From: Lachnospira pectinoschiza
GTDB lineage: Bacteria > Bacillota > Clostridia > Lachnospirales > Lachnospiraceae
NCBI RefSeq assembly: GCF_900103815.1
Contig: NZ_FNHZ01000001.1
Location: forward strand, 62,001 to 126,000
Reading direction: 5' to 3'
Length of the DNA: 64,000 nucleotides
The first letter of the stretch is position 1, and every line of letters starts with the position of its first letter. The notes under the pieces were generated by a model that worked only from the letters and a program-made list of their open reading frames with translations, was not told the origin of the DNA and did not search any database. Position numbers and translations under genes: made by a program. Shown here one piece after another: positions 27,403 to 36,477 of the stretch.

Positions 27403-29268
27403 ATGAAAGTTAGATTAGCTGATTATGTAGTGGATTTTTTAGTTAAACATGGTGTTAAAGATACATTTATGGTTGTAGGTGGAGGAGCAATGCATTTAAA
27501 TGATGCATTTGGTCATAACGAATCTATGCATTGTACTTATAATCATCATGAACAGGCATGTGCTATTGCAGCAGAAAGCTATGCAAGATTAGAGAATAAT
27601 ATAGCAGCATTATGTGTTACAACAGGTCCTGGAGGAACAAATGCTTTAACAGGTGTTCTTGGTGGATGGTTAGATTCAATTCCTATGTTTGTTATTAGTG
27701 GACAGGTTAGATATGATACAACAGCAAGATATGCTATGCAGTATACAGACGGTTTGCCATTAAGAGCAGTAGGAGATCAGGAATATGATATTGTAAAATC
27801 CGTAGAAAACATGACAAAATATGCTGTAATGATTGAGAATCCAAATGATATTCGTTATGCATTAGAAAAAGGATGGCATTTAGCTACAACAGGACGTCCA
27901 GGCCCAGTATGGATAGATATTCCAGTAAATTATCAAGGCTCATATATTGAAACAGATGATTTACATGGTTATTTTGGAACAGAAGATCAGGAAAAAGATG
28001 ATGCTATGTTACCTCCTATTGCTTCTGAAGAAACAGTAGAAAAGATTATCGATATGATAAAAGAAGCCAAAAGACCGGTGATTTATGCTGGCGGTGGCAT
28101 AAGATTATCTGGTGGATATGATGAATTTAGAAAAGTTATTGATAAATTAAATGTACCTATAGCTACATATTGGAATAGCGTAGATTTAATCGAAACAGAT
28201 AATCCACTTTATGTTGGTAGAGGCGGAAATATGGGTGATAGAGCAGGAAATTTTGCTGTTCAGAACTCAGATTTATTATTAGCTATAGGAACTAGAATTT
28301 CTATTCGTCAAACAGGTTATAGCTTTAATACATGGGCTAGAGAAGCAAAAGTCATAATGGTTGATATTGATAGAGCTGAAATGAAAAAGCATACTATTCA
28401 TGTAGATATACCAGTTTGGGCAGATGCTAAGGATTTCTTAACAACTTTAAATAATGTAATTGATAAGAAAATAGCTAAAAACGAGCATGTATTTACTGAA
28501 GATAGTTGGGTAAAACAGTGTCAGGAATGGAAAGCTAAATATCCAACTACTCTTGAAAGACATTGGAATAACGATGGTAAGACAGCTAATGTATATGCAT
28601 TTATTAACTATTTAAGTGATAATTTAAAAGAAGGCTCTTTAACAGCTGTTTCTAATGGAGCTTGTTGTGTAGTAGGTCATCAGAATTATGTAATAAAGAA
28701 GGATACAAGATTTATTATTAATAGTGCAGTTGCTAGTATGGGATATGGTTTACCAGCTGCTATTGGTTTATGTGTAGCAGGGGGTAAAAAAGATACTATC
28801 TGCCTAGAGGGTGATGGCTCTATAATGATGAACTTACAGGAATTACAGACAATTATAACTAATAAATTACCAATTAAGTTATTCTTAATAAATAATAGCG
28901 GTTATCATTCAATAAGATTAACACAGAACAACTTATTTAAAGATAAGTGTAAAATTGGTATAGGTCCTGAATCGGGAGATTTAAGTTTCCCAGAGTTCAA
29001 AAAGCTTGCAGAAGCATTTGGTTATCCATATTTATCAGCTCATAATAACGAGGAAATGAAAGAAGCAGTCGATAAGGCTCTTTCAATGGATGGATTTGTA
29101 TTCTGTGAAGTATTTACTGATACTAAGCAGGTATGGGAACCAAAGAGTGCAACAAAGAGACTAGAGGATGGAAGTTTGGTAAGTCCTCCACTTGAAGATT
29201 TAGCCCCATTCTTACCACGCGAAGAAGTACTTAGTAATTTATATATTAAACCTGTAGAAGAGGTGTAA
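27403..29268 (+). CDS. Thiamine-diphosphate-dependent enzyme, YerE/acetolactate-synthase-like
   Basis: About 621 residues. I start it at the ATG of MKVRLADYV because GGGAG lies about 8 nt upstream; an in-frame start nine codons earlier is unlikely. It has the three-domain ThDP fold: the catalytic Glu in YNHHEQACAIAAESYAR, CVTTGPGGTNALTGVLGGWLDS, and the C-terminal ThDP/Mg motif EGDGSIMMNLQELQTI ending in NNSGY. Placement directly after rfbF-rfbG-rfbH mirrors the yersiniose loci. There YerE adds a two-carbon unit from pyruvate to C4 of the CDP-3,6-dideoxy-4-ketosugar. Acetolactate synthase proper is less likely because no regulatory subunit or ilv gene is nearby. Whether it binds FAD is not readable from sequence. 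Confidence 0.8.
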   Translation: MKVRLADYVVDFLVKHGVKDTFMVVGGGAMHLNDAFGHNESMHCTYNHHEQACAIAAESYARLENNIAALCVTTGPGGTNALTGVLGGWLDSIPMFVISGQVRYDTTARYAMQYTDGLPLRAVGDQEYDIVKSVENMTKYAVMIENPNDIRYALEKGWHLATTGRPGPVWIDIPVNYQGSYIETDDLHGYFGTEDQEKDDAMLPPIASEETVEKIIDMIKEAKRPVIYAGGGIRLSGGYDEFRKVIDKLNVPIATYWNSVDLIETDNPLYVGRGGNMGDRAGNFAVQNSDLLLAIGTRISIRQTGYSFNTWAREAKVIMVDIDRAEMKKHTIHVDIPVWADAKDFLTTLNNVIDKKIAKNEHVFTEDSWVKQCQEWKAKYPTTLERHWNNDGKTANVYAFINYLSDNLKEGSLTAVSNGACCVVGHQNYVIKKDTRFIINSAVASMGYGLPAAIGLCVAGGKKDTICLEGDGSIMMNLQELQTIITNKLPIKLFLINNSGYHSIRLTQNNLFKDKCKIGIGPESGDLSFPEFKKLAEAFGYPYLSAHNNEEMKEAVDKALSMDGFVFCEVFTDTKQVWEPKSATKRLEDGSLVSPPLEDLAPFLPREEVLSNLYIKPVEEV

Positions 29269-29269
29269 A

Positions 29270-30202
29270 GTGAAAAAAGCGATAATTACAGGTCCAACAG
29301 GAACTATAGGAATGGCATTGATTAATGAATTAGTTAATAATGGTGTTGAAGTAGTAGCTGTTGTTAGACCAAATTCTACTAGATCAAGTAGAATTGTAGA
29401 AAATAGTAAAATCAAGAAAGTGGAATGTGATTTATCTGAATTAGATAAATTACCAGAGATTCTTGAAAAAGAAAACATTTCTGATATAGATACTTTTTAT
29501 CATTTTGCATGGGATGGTACATTTGGTAATAGCCGTAACAATATGTATGGACAAAATGAAAACGTTAAGTATTCCCTAGATGCTGTAAAAGCAGCTTCAA
29601 GAATAAAGTGTAAAACCTTTATAGGTTCAGGTTCACAAGCTGAATATGGTCGTTTTGAAGGTAAACTAAATGCATTAACACCAACCTTTCCAGAAAATGG
29701 ATATGGAATTGCTAAGCTATGTGCTGGACAGATGACAAGAATAATGTGTGAAGAATTTGGAATAAAGCATATATGGACTAGAATTTTAAGCATATATGGA
29801 CCATATGATGGTGATAAGACTATGATTATGAGTTTGATTTCAAGTCTTTTACAAGGTCAAAAACCGTCTTGTACATTAGGAGAGCAAAAGTGGGATTATT
29901 TATATTCAAAAGATGCTGCAAAAGCTTTTAGATTATTAGGTGAAAAGGGTAAGCATGGAAAGATTTATACTATAGGATCAGGAAGTGTGAGACCTTTAAA
30001 AGATTATATTGTTGGAATGAAGAATCAAATTAATCCAAAAGCAGAAATTGGTTTTGGCGATATACCTTATGGTAATAAACAGGTTATGTACTTATGTGCA
30101 GATACCACTGAATTAGTTAATGATACAGGTTTTGAACCAGGTTATAGCTTTGAAGAAGGAATAAATGAAACCATAGATTGGATTAAAAATGGTAGGAGAT
30201 AA
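29270..30202 (+). CDS. NAD-dependent epimerase/reductase, possible YerF-like step
   Basis: A 310-residue extended SDR protein starting at GTG right after the preceding stop. N-terminal GPTGTIGMALINELV, DTFYHFAWDGTFGN, GSGSQAEYGRF and the catalytic pair in NGYGIAKLCAGQM are seen, then ARILSIYGPYDG. Coupled to the ThDP enzyme; it may reduce the acetyl branch or the 4-keto group of the CDP-sugar. The exact step is inferred. Confidence 0.8.
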   Translation: MKKAIITGPTGTIGMALINELVNNGVEVVAVVRPNSTRSSRIVENSKIKKVECDLSELDKLPEILEKENISDIDTFYHFAWDGTFGNSRNNMYGQNENVKYSLDAVKAASRIKCKTFIGSGSQAEYGRFEGKLNALTPTFPENGYGIAKLCAGQMTRIMCEEFGIKHIWTRILSIYGPYDGDKTMIMSLISSLLQGQKPSCTLGEQKWDYLYSKDAAKAFRLLGEKGKHGKIYTIGSGSVRPLKDYIVGMKNQINPKAEIGFGDIPYGNKQVMYLCADTTELVNDTGFEPGYSFEEGINETIDWIKNGRR

Positions 30203-30203
30203 A

Positions 30204-31142
30204 ATGAAAAAGATTAGTATTATGATTCCTTGTTATAATGAGGAAGAGAATGTTATACCAATTAGCGAAGCCATCATTGAAATGTTTGCTAAGGATTTAC
30301 CTAATTACGATTATGAAATATTATTTATAGATAATGATTCAAGAGATACTACTAGGGTTAAATTAAGACAATTATGTGAGGGCAATAAAAAGATAAGAGC
30401 GATTTTTAATGCAAAGAATTTTGGACAGTTTAACTCACCTTACTATGGAATATTACAAACAACAGGTGATTGCACAATTCCAGTATGTGCTGATTTTCAG
30501 GATCCAATAGATGTTATTCCTCAGTTAGTAGCAAAATGGGAAGAAGGATATAAGATTGTTTGTGCAGTTAAGACAACAAGTAAAGAAAATAAGATTATGT
30601 ACTTCTTAAGATCTTGTTATTACAAAATGATAAAGAAGATGTCTTCAGCAGAACAAATTGAACACTTCACTGGATTTGGTTTGTACGATAAGTCCTTTGT
30701 TAAGGTTTTAAGAGATTTAAAAGATCCTATTCCTTTTATTAGAGGTATTGTTGGAGAACTTGGCTTTAAAAGAACAGAGATTGAGTACACTCAGGCACAA
30801 AGAAGAGCTGGAAAAACTCATAATAACTTTTATACATTATATGATGCAGCAATGCTAAGTTTTACATCATATACTAAAATAGGATTACGTCTTGCAACAT
30901 TTATAGGTGCATTTGTGGGCTTTATTAGTGTTGTGATAGGTCTTGTGTATTTAGTGTTAAAGTTAATATATTGGGACCGTTTTGCAGCAGGTATGGCACC
31001 GTTGATTATATTGGTTAGTTTCTTAGGTGCCCTACAGTTATTCTTTATAGGATTAATGGGTGAATATATTATAAGTATGAATCAAAGGTTAATGAACCGT
31101 CCATTGGTAGTCGAAGAAGAAAGAATTAACTTTGATGAGTAA
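30204..31142 (+). CDS. GT2 polyprenyl-phosphate glycosyltransferase (GtrB/DPM-like)
   Basis: About 312 residues. I start it at ATG 30204, with AGGAGA upstream inside the end of the previous gene; an ATG at 30189 is too early. DPM-like motifs: MIPCYNEEENVIPI, FIDNDSRDTT, NFGQFNSPYYGI, the divalent-metal site VCADFQDPID, and QRRAGKTHNNFYTLYDAAML. The C-terminus has two membrane spans. GtrB proteins make polyprenyl-phosphate-sugar, which the adjacent GtrA protein is thought to flip for branch addition. Confidence 0.92.
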   Translation: MKKISIMIPCYNEEENVIPISEAIIEMFAKDLPNYDYEILFIDNDSRDTTRVKLRQLCEGNKKIRAIFNAKNFGQFNSPYYGILQTTGDCTIPVCADFQDPIDVIPQLVAKWEEGYKIVCAVKTTSKENKIMYFLRSCYYKMIKKMSSAEQIEHFTGFGLYDKSFVKVLRDLKDPIPFIRGIVGELGFKRTEIEYTQAQRRAGKTHNNFYTLYDAAMLSFTSYTKIGLRLATFIGAFVGFISVVIGLVYLVLKLIYWDRFAAGMAPLIILVSFLGALQLFFIGLMGEYIISMNQRLMNRPLVVEEERINFDE

Positions 31143-31168
31143 ATATATCTATTTGAATGGAGAATCAT

Positions 31169-31687
31169 ATGAAATATATATATAATATTATAGAAAAAAT
31201 TGGATTGTTTTTTCTAAGGATAATATTTAAGATCCTTCATAAAGAATTAAGTCCAGAGGTAGAAAAATCATTTGTTGAATTTATAAAATTTGGTATAGTT
31301 GGACTTTCTAACACTGTTATATCGTATTTATTATATTTAATTACACTTACGATATTAGATAAGAATCATCTTTGTATTAGATATGATTATTTTATAGCTA
31401 ATATGGTTGCATTTATTTTGAGTGTATTATGGTCATTTTATTGGAACAATAAATATGTATTTACAGTAAATGATGGAGAAGAGCGAAATATTTTTGCTGC
31501 GCTAATTAAAACTTATATGTCATATGCTTTTACAGGATTGTTTTTAACTAATGTTTTAGCATTTTTATGGGTTGATATCCTAGGTGTTAGCAAATTAATA
31601 TCTCCACTAATAACACTAATAATAAGTGTACCAATTAACTTTGTTATGAATAAGTTATGGGCATTTAAAAGTAAAGAAGTGAACTAA
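31169..31687 (+). CDS. GtrA-family membrane protein
   Basis: About 172 residues; the ATG at 31169 is preferred over 31157 because TGGAGA lies between them. Four membrane spans with FGIVGLSNTVISYLLYL, FILSVLWSFYWNNKYVF and ISVPINFVMNKLWAFK are typical of GtrA. It pairs with the GtrB-like enzyme just upstream and ends the CDP-sugar operon. Confidence 0.88.
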   Translation: MKYIYNIIEKIGLFFLRIIFKILHKELSPEVEKSFVEFIKFGIVGLSNTVISYLLYLITLTILDKNHLCIRYDYFIANMVAFILSVLWSFYWNNKYVFTVNDGEERNIFAALIKTYMSYAFTGLFLTNVLAFLWVDILGVSKLISPLITLIISVPINFVMNKLWAFKSKEVN

Positions 31688-31720
31688 TACTATATTTTGA
31701 ATTTTATATATTTCCCAAAT

Positions 31721-31752
31721 AAAAAATGGCGTTGATTTCAACGCCATTTTTT
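31721..31752 (+). terminator. Terminator of the CDP-sugar operon
   Basis: A 15-bp perfect stem (31721-31735 with 31738-31752) ending in a T run. The stem itself begins with six A, so it can also work on the opposite strand. Confidence 0.9.
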
Positions 31753-31897
31753 TATGTGGTATTATTGTTAAGCACGGATGTGCTAACTAGCTAAAAGTCT
31801 ATCATATAATAATTAATAAATCAATAAAATAGTTATTGTAATTAACATATATTTTATGATTAAAGTAATGTTAATTGGTGCATTATATTTTAATGTG

Positions 31898-31906
31898 TGC
31901 TATAAT
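31898..31906 (+). promoter_or_regulatory. Extended -10 of the manC-manA fusion promoter
   Basis: TGCTATAAT at 31898-31906, about 53 nt before the start at 31960. No good -35 is seen, as is common with an extended -10. Confidence 0.5.
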
Positions 31907-31959
31907 CGTTCCGTTAATGACTAAATTTTGACAATCCTATTTGGAGGAATTAATAAGTT

Positions 31960-34320
31960 ATGAAGTGTATTATTTTAGCTGGTGGTAGTGGAGATGCTTT
32001 ATGGCCATTATCACGCAGACAATTTCCTAAACAGTTTATGAATGTTAAGGAAGGAAGATCTATATTACAGGAGACAGTAGTTCGTAACATGCCTTTCTGT
32101 GATGAGTTTTTAATTATTACTAATGAAAGTTATAAGCATATTGTTAACGGTCAATTGAAGGCTTTCCAAAGCCTTAAGTATCGTGTATTACTAGAAGGTG
32201 AAGCACATGGAACTGCAGCAGCTATTATGCTTGGTACTTTGTTCTGCAACCAGACAGAAACTGTATTAGTAGTTAATTCAGATAATTTAATTGAAGGCGA
32301 TGATTATAAAGATACAATTATTGCTGCAAAGGAATTATCTAAGAATGGCGATATTGTAACAGTTGGTTCAAAGCCTCTTTATAGAACATCTACTCTTGGA
32401 TACATAAAGAGAAAAGGGGAATTAGTTACTCAGTATATTTCAAAGGTTAACTTTGATAACATGCAAAGTAGAGACTTTAGTTATGAAGAGGGCTATCTTT
32501 GGAATACAGGCATTTTAGTATTTAGTGCAGGTGCCATGGTTAATTTGGTTAATAAAGTTAATCCTGAGCTATTTAAGAAGTGTAAATTAGCAAAGAGAAA
32601 AGTTCCTGCTATTAAACGTTCAATTAAGTTTAATGAGAATGTGATGAAAGATATTCCAACAGGAAGTATTGAAACTTTAGTATTTGAGCAGGCTGATAAG
32701 ATTAAGGTTGTAGAAGCTACATTTGGATGGAAGGATGTAGGTTCGGCTAATGATTTAGAAGACATTGCACAGGTACATAATCAGGAATTTGTAATTAAAA
32801 AAGACTGTAACAATGTAACAGTTATTAACGAAGCAGAGAGAAAACTTGTTGTAGCTAATGATTTAAAAGACATTGTGGTTGTTAATACAGAAGATGCATT
32901 ATTAGTGTCTTCAAGGCGTTCAGCTGATAGTATTAAAGATATCATTAAGGATAATAAAGATACTTATGAGATGTACTTTGATCATAACAGAATTTCTTAT
33001 AAAGAATGGGGTACACATGAGCTCTTAAGTTATAACGAAGGTTATAAGGTTCGTAAGGTTACAGTTTATCCTGGATATCAGATGAACTTACATAAGCATG
33101 AACTTAGAACAGAACATTGGTCAGTAGTTGAAGGTGTGGCAACTATTACAGTTGGAGATGAGACTAAGGACTATAATAGATTTGAAAGCGTAGATGTACC
33201 AATAGGTGTAATGCATAAGGTTGCCAATAAGACTGATAAGGATTTAATTATTATTGAAATCGGAATAGGTGAGAATCTTATGGATGATGATTTCGTAAAG
33301 ATTTATCAGAGCAATGTAGATACTAATAATGTTGTTGCGGCAGCAGAGCCAATCGTTAAGCTTGATCCAGCCTTTAAGGATAATCTTTGGGGTGGAACTA
33401 AGCTTCGTGATGTATATGGTAAGAAATGTGATTACGACATTATTGCTGAGAGCTGGGAGTTATCAGCCCATCCAGATGGACTTAGTAGAATTGCATCAGG
33501 TAAATACAAAGGTAGATTATTTAATGATTACTTAAGTATAATTGGAAAAGAGTCTTTAGGTTGGAAGTGCCAAGCACAAGATAGATTCCCAATTCTTATT
33601 AAGTTTATCGATGCTAAGAAGGATCTTTCAATTCAGATTCATCCTGATGACGAGTATGCTCTTGAGAAAGAAAATGAGTATGGTAAGAATGAGATGTGGT
33701 ATGTAATAGATGCAGAACCAGGAGCATTCCTTTACTGTGGTCTAAAGAGAGATGCTACTAAGGAAGAGATTGAAAAAAGAATTAAGAATAATACAATTAC
33801 AGAAATTCTTAATAGAATCGATGTTAAACCTGGAGATGTAGTAATGGTTAAGGCCGGAACTATTCATGCTATTGGTGCAGGTATCTTAATAGCAGAGATT
33901 CAGCAGAATTCAAACTGTACATACAGAATGTATGACTACGATAGAAGAGATAAGTTTGGTAATTTAAGAGAATTACATGTTGCACAGTCCTTAGATGTAG
34001 TTGTACCGGAAAAGTTTGTTAAGGATAATAAGAACGAAGTTGTTCTTGCACGTAATGAGCATTACACAGAAGAACGTCTTGTTCAGTGTAAGTACTTTGA
34101 AGTAACAAAGTATGAAGTAAATGACGAAGTAAGAATACCTGTAGATGAAGCATCATTTATGTCAGCATTATTCATTGAGGGAAATGGTAGTATTGCTGTA
34201 GAAGATGAAAAGGGTGAGATATCTATGAAGTATAAACCGGCAGACAGTTTCTTTGTTAGTGCAGGAAAGAAAGAGATTATTATTAGAGGAAAGGGTACTT
34301 GCCTTATTACTCATGTATAG
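31960..34320 (+). CDS. Mannose-1-phosphate guanylyltransferase / cupin / mannose-6-phosphate isomerase fusion
   Basis: A 786-residue multidomain protein with GGAGG upstream. Residues 1-345 are a GDP-mannose pyrophosphorylase (LAGGSGDALWPLSRRQFPKQF, VVNSDN, YLWNTGILVFSAG, and FGWKDVGS near 255). Residues 345-455 are a cupin of the kind found in bifunctional AlgA/ManC (RKVTVYPGYQMNLHKHELRTEHWSVVEG). From about 460 a second enzyme, class-I ManA, begins (KDNLWGGTKLRD), with the zinc-binding IQIHPDDEYA and the GTIHAIGAG motif. It would turn fructose-6-phosphate to mannose-6-phosphate and mannose-1-phosphate to GDP-mannose; the mutase step is elsewhere. In the first loop GDALWPLS replaces the usual GSRLWPLS, so the N-terminal domain's activity deserves a check. 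A normal manC lies at 44933. Confidence 0.9.
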   Translation: MKCIILAGGSGDALWPLSRRQFPKQFMNVKEGRSILQETVVRNMPFCDEFLIITNESYKHIVNGQLKAFQSLKYRVLLEGEAHGTAAAIMLGTLFCNQTETVLVVNSDNLIEGDDYKDTIIAAKELSKNGDIVTVGSKPLYRTSTLGYIKRKGELVTQYISKVNFDNMQSRDFSYEEGYLWNTGILVFSAGAMVNLVNKVNPELFKKCKLAKRKVPAIKRSIKFNENVMKDIPTGSIETLVFEQADKIKVVEATFGWKDVGSANDLEDIAQVHNQEFVIKKDCNNVTVINEAERKLVVANDLKDIVVVNTEDALLVSSRRSADSIKDIIKDNKDTYEMYFDHNRISYKEWGTHELLSYNEGYKVRKVTVYPGYQMNLHKHELRTEHWSVVEGVATITVGDETKDYNRFESVDVPIGVMHKVANKTDKDLIIIEIGIGENLMDDDFVKIYQSNVDTNNVVAAAEPIVKLDPAFKDNLWGGTKLRDVYGKKCDYDIIAESWELSAHPDGLSRIASGKYKGRLFNDYLSIIGKESLGWKCQAQDRFPILIKFIDAKKDLSIQIHPDDEYALEKENEYGKNEMWYVIDAEPGAFLYCGLKRDATKEEIEKRIKNNTITEILNRIDVKPGDVVMVKAGTIHAIGAGILIAEIQQNSNCTYRMYDYDRRDKFGNLRELHVAQSLDVVVPEKFVKDNKNEVVLARNEHYTEERLVQCKYFEVTKYEVNDEVRIPVDEASFMSALFIEGNGSIAVEDEKGEISMKYKPADSFFVSAGKKEIIIRGKGTCLITHV

Positions 34321-34324
34321 AATG

Positions 34325-34355
34325 ATAGCTCTACTAGAAAATCTAGTAGGGCTAT
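34325..34355 (+). terminator. Terminator after the manC-manA fusion
   Basis: A stem of about 14 bp (34325-34338 with 34342-34355, one wobble) immediately after the stop, followed by TATTATTATG. The tail is weak in T. Confidence 0.6.
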
Positions 34356-34452
34356 TATTATGTGAAACTATTGTGTTTTGAAAAATATTAGATATAATAG
34401 TATATTGTTTAGGTATAATAAAGATGATTTAAACAATTGTTAGAAGAAGATT

Positions 34453-34960
34453 AGAACGGACAGTGTAGCAGTATTAATACCATGCTATAATGAAAGTGCA
34501 ACAATTGAGAAAGTTGTAAAAGATTTCAAGAGGATATTCCATAGGCGGTTATTTATGTTAATGATAACAACTCAAGTGATGGAATAGATGAAATCGCAAG
34601 AGCTACAGGAGCTGTAGTTAGATATGAAAGACATCAGGGAAAAGGTAACGTTATAAGAAGATTGTTTAGAGACATCGATGCAGAATGTTATCTAATGGCC
34701 GATGGAAATGATATATATTCAGCAAGTGAAGCTAAGGAAATGGCAAGACTTGTATTAGAAGAACAGGCTGATATGGTTGTAGGTGATAGATTATCATCAA
34801 CATACTTTATAGAGAGTAAGAGCCCATTTTATAACTTTGGTAATGGTTTGGTTAGGTTCTCCATTAATCATATCTTTAAGACAAAGAATAATGATATTAT
34901 GACAGGCTATAGAGCTATGAGTTATCAGTTTGTAAAGACATTCTCAGTTAATGGACAGAT
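34453..34960 (+). pseudogene. Remnant of a GT2 glycosyltransferase
   Basis: Frame A reads VAVLIPCYNESATIEKVVKDF from about 34463. After a shift and small deletion near 34540 a second frame reads NNSSDGIDEIARATGAVV on through QGKGNVIRRLFRDIDAECYLMADGND and DMVVGDRLSSTYF to the YRAMSYQFVKTF segment. Homology then stops near 34952, losing the C-terminal half with the membrane spans. There is no start codon in frame. It matches, segment by segment, the intact gene at 43578, so it is a decayed paralogue. Confidence 0.88.
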
Positions 34961-35008
34961 TCCCAACACTTATTGTTTGCTGCTTTATGATTTTAACATC
35001 AATAATTG

Positions 35009-36260
35009 CTATTTTCTTTTAATAAAAGCAAATAAACTATATATATCATAAGTTATACAATAAATTAATAATAACACATAACATAATTGAGTTAGTATAG
35101 TATTAAAAGTGTAATTTGGATAACCTGTAATAGGTATTTGTAAACCCAATAATGCTATAGGTAGCTGCATTATTAACATAATTACAAAAATTAAGGTATC
35201 TAAATTAAGTTTTAAATAATTAACATCTCTTAGATAAAATATAAAACTAAATAATAAGAAAGAAGTTGTATAAGCTGTTGATTGTTGAACGGTAAAAATA
35301 GCTATAACAATAAATAAGATTTTCATTTATCTTTTACACATAAGCTCAACAATATAATAATAAATGCTACTACATAAGAAATTTTTTGCATAAAACTTAT
35401 TATATTTATGTAAGGATATATATTAATGTCAGCTCCAGTTATTTTTTGTGTAAGGGCAATCATAGTTTTAAAGATACATTGTAAGCCAAAATATCCAAAA
35501 TTATTTACTCCAGTTCCTGAAAATCCTAAAAGAATTATAAAAATTGTTTTATTGCAGATAGTCCACCAAAAAATAGAGAGGAAATAAAAATAATGATAAA
35601 CCTACGATAACGGTTTTATAGCGTCTATATATTTTTTTTCTTTAATTAGGATAATGCCGAAAAATACTGGATATAGTTTTAAATTTGCGGCTACAGCTAA
35701 ACAGGTAAGTGCCATATTACGTTTAAATTTAGATTTGTTATCATAGTTATTTAAAAAATACATGATTAGTGCAATTGTAGGTAAAATAATATTACCTCGT
35801 TTTATAGCGTAAATCACTCCAATTGAATAACATAAAGTAATTGAAACTACAGTATTATTAGAATATTTTTTAGTATATCTTTTAGTATATATAAGTAGCA
35901 ATATTGTAATTATAAATAGCATCATACTATTTTGTAATGTACGTAAATCCGCTGCAGTTCCATACGCATTCATTATAGCTCCCATATTTGTTGGAATTAT
36001 CGATTTTATATATGATGGAAGAATGCAATATAACCCATAAAAAAATTTGCTAGAAGTGGATATACTGTATCAAATCCCATATAAGGATTTGTCCCTTGTG
36101 TATATAGAATACTTGAAAAGAAATCCATACCTGTATCTAAATTATTAACAAATAATAATTCTTGAGATGCTGAACCATCTAAAAATAAATCGAGAAAGAT
36201 CCAAACAAAAATTGATAACAAAATTGATATTATTGTAATAGTTCTAGCTTTAAGTTTCAT
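35009..36260 (-). pseudogene. Decayed GT87/DUF2029-like membrane glycosyltransferase
   Basis: Successive minus-strand frames form one broken gene. 36260-36006 is an N-terminus with one span (a MKLKARTITIISILLS start and a GTNPYMGFDTVYPLLANFFMG segment). 35985-35602 is a middle part (LAVAANLKLYPVFFGIILIKEKKY, a pattern like the GT87 loop). The stretch between 35601 and 35327 still reads as coding in other frames (FSGTGVNNFGYFG, AFIIILLSLC). 35326-35009 is a C-terminus with several spans. Several frameshifts break it. The family assignment is tentative; that it is a broken polytopic membrane protein is firm. Confidence 0.75.
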
Positions 36261-36396
36261 GATAACCCCTTTTTTGAATTAATCTAGTTAAATTAAAAGT
36301 AATTATTTGATTTATAGCCATATTTAGAAAATAAAAGGTATTAGTCATTTAATCTTATATGCGATATAACGTATAACATACAAATACTGTCGTAGA

Positions 36397-36425
36397 TTGA
36401 CTTTTTATGCACCAAGTGCTATATT
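36397..36425 (+). promoter_or_regulatory. Predicted promoter of the 36478 gene
   Basis: TTGACT, a 17-nt spacer and extended -10 TGCTATATT ending at 36425, about 52 nt before the start. Confidence 0.65.
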
Positions 36426-36477
36426 TTTTGGTGTCTATTATTAAATAGTACAATAAAAAGAAGGGTGAGAGTAGTCA

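Noticed and set aside
27403..29268. Housekeeping acetolactate synthase (ilvB)
   Set aside because: No ilvN or ilvC is nearby and the gene is embedded in the CDP-sugar operon.
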